From assembly GCA_027475525.1 (NCBI GenBank), contig JAMWFC010000051.1, forward strand, positions 186,001-250,000: a stretch of 64,000 nt of DNA. The letters run 5' to 3'. Numbering within the stretch: position 1 is the stretch's first letter; each line of letters starts with the position of its first letter. The notes under the pieces were generated by a model, which was not told where the DNA came from, did no database searches, and was given only the letters and a program-made list of their open reading frames with translations. Origin of the DNA: Macrolepiota albuminosa. Its lineage: Eukaryota > Basidiomycota > Agaricomycetes > Agaricales > Agaricaceae. The position numbers and the translations under genes are program-made. Below, one piece after another: positions 55,929-64,000 of the stretch.

Positions 55929-58900
55929 ATGGCTGAAGCAGGGGAAGGGAACATCAAAGTCGTCGTCCGTTGCCGGCCTCTCAATGCTCGCGGTGCGTGC
56001 CACCCACGTCATTTACACGTACTTCATTCATCTAACAAGCTTATTATTACGGGTCGCAGAGCTCGGGCGAGGTGCTAAATGTCTTATCCGGATGTCAGGG
56101 AACCAAACAATTATCGACCCGCCTGAGCAGGGCTCCGCGCAGGACACGAAGCGCGCAACGGAAAGGAAGCAACTGTCGTTTAGCTTTGACAAGAGTTATT
56201 GGTCAGCGGGCCCGCGGGACGAGCCTGCGTATTGCTCGCAACAGACGCTGTATGATGATTTGGGAAAGGAATTATTGGACCATGGGTTTGCGGGGTTTAA
56301 CGCGTGTATTTTGGCTTGTGAGTCCTCGTTTCGTTGCTTGGGAGCTGGTATTTAAGGGGTTTTTGTGCGAATTAAGATGGACAGACCGGTATGTGGTATC
56401 GGACTTGTGGTTGAGCCCGATTAATGTGGATTTTTTGACGGAGGTTAGGATCTGGGAAGTCTTACAGGTGCGTATTCTTCTGCGGCTTATTGGTTCTCGG
56501 CACTGACACCCTGCCCATGCAGTATGATGGGCTGTGCGTATTCTATGAGTCTCCTAGATTAAAGATTCATAGATCCATAGATGGTGCGGACAAGGGTATC
56601 ATCCCACTAACATGCCAAGAGCTGTTCGCTCGGGTAGACTCAAAACGGAATGCAGACTCCAATCTTTCATTTACCGTCGAAGTTTCCTACATCGAGGTCA
56701 ACACGTCGAAATCCCAGAAACCTTCTTACCCATTTACATGATTTTTTTTACCGTCGAAGTTTCCTACATCGAGGTCAACACGTCGAAATCCCAGAAACCT
56801 TCTTACCCATTTACATGATTTTTTCTCAGATATACAACGAGAAGGTCCGGGACCTGTTGAATCCCAAAATACGGGGAATCTTAGGGTTCGCGAGCATCCT
56901 ATCTTTGGACCCTACGTCGAAGATCTTTCCAAACTCGTCGTGAATAGCTATGATGAAATGATGACTTTAATGGACGAGGGGAACAAGGCGCGGACCGTCG
57001 CCGCCACAAACATGAATGAGACGTACGTTCTAATCCCGCTTTTGTCGTCCTCGTCGTATGCGTGTAGTTGATCGACGTTCTATTCTTTCTTTCTAGATCG
57101 TCCCGTTCCCATGCCGTGTTTACTCTCCTTCTGACAATGAAACGTCACGACGTTGAAACCAATATGGACACTGAGAAGGTTTCTAGGATCAAGTACGTCC
57201 CTGCCACCGATCTTGAGCCGTCTTTTCCTCATATTACCAACTCGTGTGTGAAGTTTGGTTGACTTGGCGGGATCTGAGCGCGCCAACTCGACAGGGGCAA
57301 CAGGCCAGCGGTTGAAGGAAGGTGCCAACATCAATAAATCACTAACGACGCTGGGCAAGGTCATTTCAGCACTCGCAATGGCAAGCCAAGCAGATCACGG
57401 GAAGAAGGGCAAGAAGGGAAAGGCCGAAGAATTCATTCCCTACCGCGACTCGGTATGCCGCCCTTTTGCTCTTTCTGATTTTCCATATCCGCGCTTCTCA
57501 GGGGGCATTTTGGTTGATTTTTAATGACTTAGGTCCTTACATGGCTGCTCAAAGACAGTTTGGGCGGAAACTCAAAAACGGCTATGATCGCTGCCATTTC
57601 GCCAGCTGACTATGAGGAGACGCTCAGTACATTGCGCTATGCCGATCAGGCAAAGAAGATCAAGAACAAGGCAGTGGTGAATGAGGATCCCAATGCGAAG
57701 CTTGTACGAGAATTGAAAGAGGAGCTCGAGATGCTTAGAGGTAAGCAAGATCACAGCGCAGTGTTCTCTCGTTCTCGTTTTCTTTCATTCATTTACGATC
57801 GGATGCGGTGCCGTCTTTTTTGTGTTCGCAGCTCGTGTATCAGCATCAAATGGCGAGGACATCTTCGATCCCAAGGTCCCGCCTGAGAAGCAGAAGGTCT
57901 CATACCAGACGAAGGATGGCCGGATTAAGACTGTAACCAAAGCAGAGCTCCAAGAACAGATGGAGGCGAGCGAAAAGCTCATGCAGAGCTTAAACGAGAC
58001 ATGGGAGGAAAAGATGATGAGGACACAGGAGGTGCAGAAGGAACGGGAGAAGGCTCTTGAGGAGTTAGGTATCAGTGTCGACAGGGATCTCGTTGGTGTT
58101 CATACACCTAAGAAGGTACGTGGTCGACCTCGCGTGACAGTAATTGGCGTTGTGGTAATTGTACTTCTCTGACTGCAGATGCCACACCTTGTAAACTTGG
58201 TTCGTTCGTTTTTAAATGTCGATGAACTCGTATGGTCTGACTCGACGGTTTAATTTTTAATCTAGAATGAAGGTATGACTCACGTGCTCGATTTTTACAT
58301 CGTCCAAGCATTCTGAGATCTAACTTGGGTATCGCACAGATCCACTTATGAGCGAATGTCTGATATATCAGCTCAAACTTGGAAAAACTGTAGTGGGTAT
58401 CTGTCCCTGGGTCATGCCTTCATATTGCATACTAATCTTCGAAGGTCGGCCGATTGGATAGTGAGAAGCCAGCTGCAATCCGTTTGAGTGGGGACAATAT
58501 CTTGGAAGAACATTGCCATTTTGATAACACGGATGGGAAGGTTACCATTCAGTGTCTTCCGGAGAGCATAACAGTCAGTCCTTTTCCTATCTTCGAGGTC
58601 ATGAAGTCGAAATCGTCGTGTCTTTCAGTTCCTTAACGGCAAACAACTCGTTCCTGGAACGGTATGTCTTTGAAGAAAATCATTCACGTATCATTCATGA
58701 CAGACAAACCAGATACACAAGCTCCGTTCTGGTTTCCGCATCATCCTTGGTTTGAGATCATATTTAATGCCGCTATGCTTTGCCTTCTCATGTCTTTCCA
58801 GGCGACAACCATGTCTTCCGTTTCAACAATCCGGAAGAGGTTCGCAAACAAAGAGATCGAGTGACGGCTAGATCCAACCTAAGCTCAAGTATCGTAGCTG

Positions 58901-61900
58901 GGGAGATAGAGGGTGAAAACTCGACACGTCCGGACTCGCCAACGTCTTCAGCTGACGAGATTGATATGGACTGGAACTTTGCAAAGCGGGAAGCAGCTCT
59001 TGCTCGCCTGGGCTTCGATCCTGCTCTTGACAATCTTCCAGATGATGATCTCAATAAATTGTACGAGAAGATCACGAAGGTCAAGACCATGCGTATCCAC
59101 AACTCGAAGCCGTCACGACCGGAGAGTAGCTTGAGTCAGATGATGGACGACGTATGGAGCGAAGCAGGCCGGCCATTCTCCAGTGATACTACTACCACAG
59201 ACGACACTAGTGTCCATGGTAGTCCTGCGGTCTTTGACGAGTCTCTCAAGGATGTTCAACATGAACTTGAAGACCGTTTGCAAGGAATGACTGAATTATC
59301 AGCGGAGGATCTGCAAGTTGAAAAGGAGCACATGGAGTATCAGCTGAGGCTGGTTCGTAACCAAATGAGGCGTCTTATCGATGCAAGTGCGAGAGGAGAA
59401 GAGCTCGAAGGCGAAGATTACGAACCTGTGATCTACTCTGCCAAGCAGATCAGGTTAATTCGCAAGGTCCTCGACCGATGGAGGGCTCATCGCTCCTTCT
59501 CGATGGCAGAACTGGTTTTGTCGAGTGCTGTGATGATCAAGGAAGCGAACGTCATTAGGTATGCGCACCCCAGATGTCGACTCTTCTGAAGTTCATGTCC
59601 TATGCAGCAAAGAGCTTGGTAAAGATGTGTCCTACAACTTTACTATTGCGGCTGGCGGCTCTCTTGGTGCCCCTACATCATCTGTTGGTACAATCGCTGG
59701 TTTGGATGAATTTGGTGATGTCGCTGATACTACACTAACCTCTTCCACCCAACCATCTGTTGCCGTGAGGGTTCTCGACAAACGACATAATGCTATCTAT
59801 TCCTGGTCCCTTGATCGAATGCAGCAGCAGTTGCAACGAATGCGAAACCTGACCACCTATATTGACCGGCCAAACTATACACAACATTTTTCCTCAGACG
59901 AACCCTTCTACAACTCGCCGCCCCCAGAATACTCATTCATTGGAAATGCTCTAATATCTCTCGCGTCGCTTTCCCGAAGGTTATCGTCATCGTCAACTGT
60001 TCCCATATTCTGCCGCTATACGTCCGAGGCAATTGGCTCATGTCGCGTGGATATCAAAATTATCAGTGTCGTACTGCCTGCTAAATATTTGAATGGTTCT
60101 AGTGCTTCTACTCGAGCTTCTTCACCCATACCGTGCAGCATCCTTCCTGGCAGCAAAGTCATGTTCTTCATGACAGTTGACACAGTGAAGGGACTCTCCT
60201 CCCACGACTTTTCTGGAGTACATCTACAGGTTCGTCTGACATCGATTATAGGGCCCAACGTAACGTCAGAAGAGGTATTCCCTTCTTCCGCCGTTGATAT
60301 AGAAAATGGGTCTCTTTTGGACCTCAAGTTCCGTCGGAGCTTTTCCATTGTCGCTTCCACGAAAGTGTTGAGTCACCTGAAACAAGGATATGCCCCCATA
60401 GAATTTTTCGCGTCCGTGAAACCCACATATCTCGAACGGTTGGAACGATGGGATGAATTGCGAGAGCAGAAACAATGTGTCAAGTATTGCCCTGACAATC
60501 CCACGCCTGAAAGTCGATCTAGTCCACTTCCTCCTATGAGGCGGTCAGAAAATGATTTTCTGGTCGAACAAGTCCATGACGTTGTCGCATGGTTGCAGAT
60601 ATGTGAATTAGGACCAGACGGAACTTATGTTCCAGTGTCGGTGATATCCCAAGGTGATCTCGATATAGGTTCTTTTTTACTACATCAAGGACTGCAGCGG
60701 CGAGTGAACTTGTCTCTTTCGTCCAACTCTGGCCAACAATTGCCATGGTCAGGCTTCACCAAAGTGCGCATGGGAAATATTCGCCTACTGGATGCAAAAG
60801 GACGTATTCATGAGTCAACTTCGAAAGCTCTCATTACATTGCCGTTGATGAAAGAGCAGAACGTAGAATTTCGACCTGATGGGACCGGGATATTACAAGC
60901 ATCAGCACTTTGGGACTCGAGTATTCACGACTCTGTTCTACTGAACAGAGTCACTGCAGCTAATCAGCGAATTCTCCTCCACCTCAGTTTTTCTGTGGCG
61001 GTTGAAAGCTGTGCCGATCCCGTACAATTTATCATGGATACAGCAATTACTATGCGCACTCGTGATGCCAGCCCACCGTCTAAACTTCTCAAATTCCTTG
61101 GCTCCACAAAAATTCTTATGAAGACAAGCAATCTCTTCAGTGTTCGACTGTCGCCTCCTCTAACACGTTCACCCAAAGACTTATGGCGTGTCGATACCTC
61201 GGAGAAGTATGTCCGAGGCGAGGAAGTGTTAGGTAGATGGAAGCCTCGTGGCATATCAGTCGTTGAAGACTATGAACGTCTAATCTCAACTGAACACAAA
61301 GCTGCCGACGTGCAAGCCATCCGTATCATTCTTGCCAATCATTCGCCCCGCCCTCTCGCAGTAGATGCGCTCGCTTGGCGCGCTGATGCCATACTTGCCA
61401 AATCACTGGCATTGTGGCAGAAACAATCTGGTTATCATTCAAAAGTAAGCAACGTACTGTCTCGTTCTATAGACTTTATTCATTTAACTTTAATACTCCG
61501 TCAGATGATCTCGACACAAAGCCTCTGTGAGAGTGACGAACCTCCATTATCTAAGAAATGTGGGACAAGCGTTGGACCTGCGGAAGGTTTGAAGTTAATT
61601 TCTGACACGAAGCTGATGCCCCGCAAGTATGTATTATCGACCTCTTCTCATTAAAATGCATGCCGACTGTCCGTTCAATAGTGATGGCGCGACCAAGAAA
61701 GGTCATTTGATGATTTTGATTGATGCTAATAGGGATATCTGGGAACGGCGATGGTTTGTCCTTCGAAGGTAGGTAAAAACTAGAGTTTGCAAAATTATGT
61801 GTTGATCATGGCGGAACAGACCTTATCTTTATATCTATAGACACTCGAACGAACTAGAAGAGACCGGTGTAGTCAGTCTCAGTGGTGTCAATGTCGAAAG

Positions 61901-62102
61901 CGACCCACATAAAGAATTTCTACTTGGGGTAAGACGTCCCTGCAGAGATATGATTGTTCGTCAACCAACTAATGAATTAATCCAGAAACCCTTCTCATTC
62001 ACTCTCTTCACTGCATCGAATTCTCACGCGCTCGCGGCCCCCAGTGCAAAGGAGCTTCAAGCTTGGATCAGCAGACTTGATCCTACACGTTTACCCTCTT
62101 GA
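55929..62102 (+). CDS. Kinesin-3 (Unc104/KIF1-like) motor
   Basis: Plus-end microtubule motor for membrane organelles. Start '[20 protein letters not shown]'. The motor domain runs to about 57740: '[11 protein letters not shown]', P-loop 'YGQTGSGKSYSMMGY' assembled from tiny exons (56377-56388, 56449-56467, 56523-56533), '[13 protein letters not shown]', '[15 protein letters not shown]' (switch I), '[18 protein letters not shown]' (switch II), '[16 protein letters not shown]' and '[20 protein letters not shown]', then the neck '[20 protein letters not shown]'. Next come an FHA domain ('LGKTVVGRLD', 'ILEEHCHF', '[14 protein letters not shown]'), a coiled-coil/KIF1B-like region, a long middle domain (59608-61440) and a C-terminal PH domain ('[20 protein letters not shown]'-'FVLRR' to '[12 protein letters not shown]') that binds cargo lipids. 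This is the full family architecture. Stop at 62100-62102. Confidence 0.93.
56671..56824. repeat. 77-bp perfect tandem duplication (9)
   Basis: Second copy begins at 56748. It spans the kinesin exon end 'FTVEVSYIE' and the following intron, so the donor is repeated; using the first donor keeps the protein intact. Confidence 0.92.
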
Positions 62103-62200
62103 CGACTGACGAACTGCCATGACTTTCCTTTCATTATTTTCCTCCTGGAATTATCTCTATCATTATTCTAGACCATTATTATCGTTGTGCGAATTTCAGT

Positions 62201-62354
62201 ACACACTACGTTCGTTTTCTTTCTTTCACTCGATGTTTACATCCATCACACAAGGGTCTTTTTATATATGGTTTTTAACACACTACGTTCGTTTTCTTTC
62301 TTTCACTCGATGTTTACATCCATCACACAAGGGTCTTTTTATATATGGTTTTTA
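62201..62354. repeat. 77-bp perfect tandem duplication (10)
   Basis: Second copy begins at 62278. Confidence 0.92.
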
Positions 62355-63356
62355 AATCTGTCTAACTATTCATTCGCACAGCCTTTTGCATCACGTCTAC
62401 AATCTTATCTATCCTTTGGCTCCAGGTATCCATACCATCATGATTAATCAATCATCATAATTCCACGCTGGTCGGCCTTCCAATTACAACCCTCATTTCA
62501 CCTCGGAGAACTAAGGCGCTTTCTGAAACCATGCTTGTCTCTCAGCTTACTTTGCTCCCGCAATTATACTGTATGCGCACGTTGTCTTTCCTATACCTAT
62601 CTCCATTCACAATGTTTCTCCATAATATCAATGGCACCGACGATGCCTTCGTGCACAATTCTCATCCACTTGGGCTAAGAATCAATGTCCATAAGTCTAT
62701 CGTGTCCGTGAGATCGGATTAATCAGGTATCTCCAACATTTTAGCGCCAGATTGCCCTTCTCTAGAAATGGGAATCAACAACATTGTGAGCTACTCGCTT
62801 AACACTCCAAGGACTCAAAACATTGCCTTTTCATTTTCTGTGACTATCAGTATTTCTTGACGATCATCTTCTCTTTCCGAAGTTTCTCCCAGGCTTGCAT
62901 GACTCATAGTGCATAGACAAGTCATTAACCAGTGACTTTTTCCCCTATCATTGGCATTCAATCAATTAAGAATAGACATCCGCCGACCACCGCTTTGACG
63001 TACAAGCCACCGATAGATCACGTTCATGTCGGGATGAGTATTAAATTAGCTCTACAAGTCTTCAAGCGCCAGACTCGGAGCTGACTGACACGACACAGAG
63101 GTTCGACCGTTACCCGGCCTCCTACCGTTTCGTATTCGCCAGGTCTTGCTTGATCTGAATGTAATCTGGCCAATGCGGCCCGTGCAAACGGTTATTTGTC
63201 TCGAAACCTCATGATTGCACGATGGTGATGCTGACAGTCCTCATACCATCTCTTCAAGGCCAATACGTATTGTAACGGACTTGCTCTCATGGAACTGAAC
63301 CTCAAATCCTAGAAACGACCTTGCCGGACCCTAGGCAGGTAACAGTACAGTAACAC

Positions 63357-63510
63357 TGAACTGAGTAGATCTCACACAAGTACAGCACGCCAATGTGTTT
63401 TTGTACTTTCATTTTCGATGTATACAGTAGTCTTGAACTGAGTAGATCTCACACAAGTACAGCACGCCAATGTGTTTTTGTACTTTCATTTTCGATGTAT
63501 ACAGTAGTCT
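63357..63510. repeat. 77-bp perfect tandem duplication (11)
   Basis: Second copy begins at 63434. Confidence 0.92.
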
Positions 63511-64000
63511 TCGTCGTCTTCATTGACAACGGAACATCTTTACACCGAAATTAGCCGTATTACGCCTCACCTTACTTCTGGCTAATTTCAATTATCGAAT
63601 TATCGTCACTCCAAGGCTTCTGGCATCGCCCGTTGCCACTATGGCAACTACTTGGTAGAGTAGGATATATTTCCATTGAAATATTTGTACATGTACAATT
63701 AGAGTATAAGTAAAAGTCTTGGATGATGTGGAAGACATGATAGGAGATCAGAAGAAAAAGTTAAAGAACGATGCAGTCTAAATGCTATATACAAGCAATG
63801 CAATGCTGGGGTTGTGGACATGGGTACATATGCTGGATGAAAAATCCTCCAAAAAAACATAAAGATTAAACGAAGGAGGTGTCTATTTAATAAGAAACCC
63901 TTGCATTCAAGGAGCCCAAGGAGTAATCAATATAGGATGTACGGCGTGTGCCGGGCGTTCGTATTCATCAAAGTGTGGACAATCGTGGCGCATGGCATAG

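Larger units (their letters stand above)
62103..64000. other. 3' flank of the kinesin gene, no gene seen
   Basis: AT-rich; contains two 77-bp duplications. Nothing else recognised on either strand. Confidence 0.6.

Noticed and set aside
56290..56580. Kinesin as a pseudogene lacking its P-loop
   Set aside because: Three micro-exons with good splice sites rebuild YGQTGSGKSYSMMGY exactly.
62103..64000. Duplicated blocks at 62201 and 63357 as a biological satellite
   Set aside because: Each is a unique sequence repeated once with the same 77-bp period as nine others; better explained as assembly overlaps.

Overview
This is a stretch of a basidiomycete (mushroom-type, Agaricomycete) nuclear genome. 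The evidence is dense short GT-AG introns of about 50-60 bp, WW-domain proteins with the 'DTRPLPPGW' style first strand, lineage-typical RAD16, kinesin-3, PNUTS-like and LIM-binding proteins, and Ty3/gypsy LTR retrotransposons with 4-bp target duplications.

Left arm (1-28.3 kb, mostly host genes): RAD16-type SNF2/RING helicase (5' end outside the window), ICP55/Xaa-Pro aminopeptidase, a very long Gln-rich WW-domain gene with a truncated tandem paralogue, and a gene graveyard (class-3 lipase, Spt4 and SLC25A38/Hem25 remnants) lying among copies of the WW-gene upstream region. Then come a third WW protein, an HMG-box protein divergent from a PNUTS (PPP1R10)-like protein phosphatase 1 regulator, and a LIM-domain-binding (LDB/PtaB-like) co-regulator divergent from the U3 snoRNP protein IMP3.

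Middle (28.4-51.1 kb): a four-level Russian doll of mobile elements. A small hAT-like MITE (30191-51133) was hit by a gypsy LTR that is now solo (30460-50982). That LTR was hit by an outer gypsy element in minus orientation (30942-50524), whose gag was then hit by a young, nearly complete inner gypsy element in plus orientation (37553-49017). Target-site duplications (TCGT, ATGC/ACGC, ACGA) mark the levels. Both full elements carry, besides gag-protease-RT-RNaseH-integrase, an antisense spliced gene between pol and the 3' LTR. In the inner element it encodes a Cys-rich zinc-finger-like, acidic protein. This is the most unusual biology in the window.

Right arm (51-64 kb): an FAD-dependent monooxygenase of the salicylate-hydroxylase type, and an Unc104/KIF1-type kinesin-3 whose P-loop is spread over tiny exons.

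A technical signal overlays everything right of 28 kb: eleven perfect tandem duplications, all with a period of exactly 77 bp, in unrelated contexts (host exon, introns, LTR, pol, intergenic). They look like unmerged k-mer overlaps (k=77) from assembly. They break or falsely join several reading frames, including the apparent single 2,105-codon gag-pol frame.
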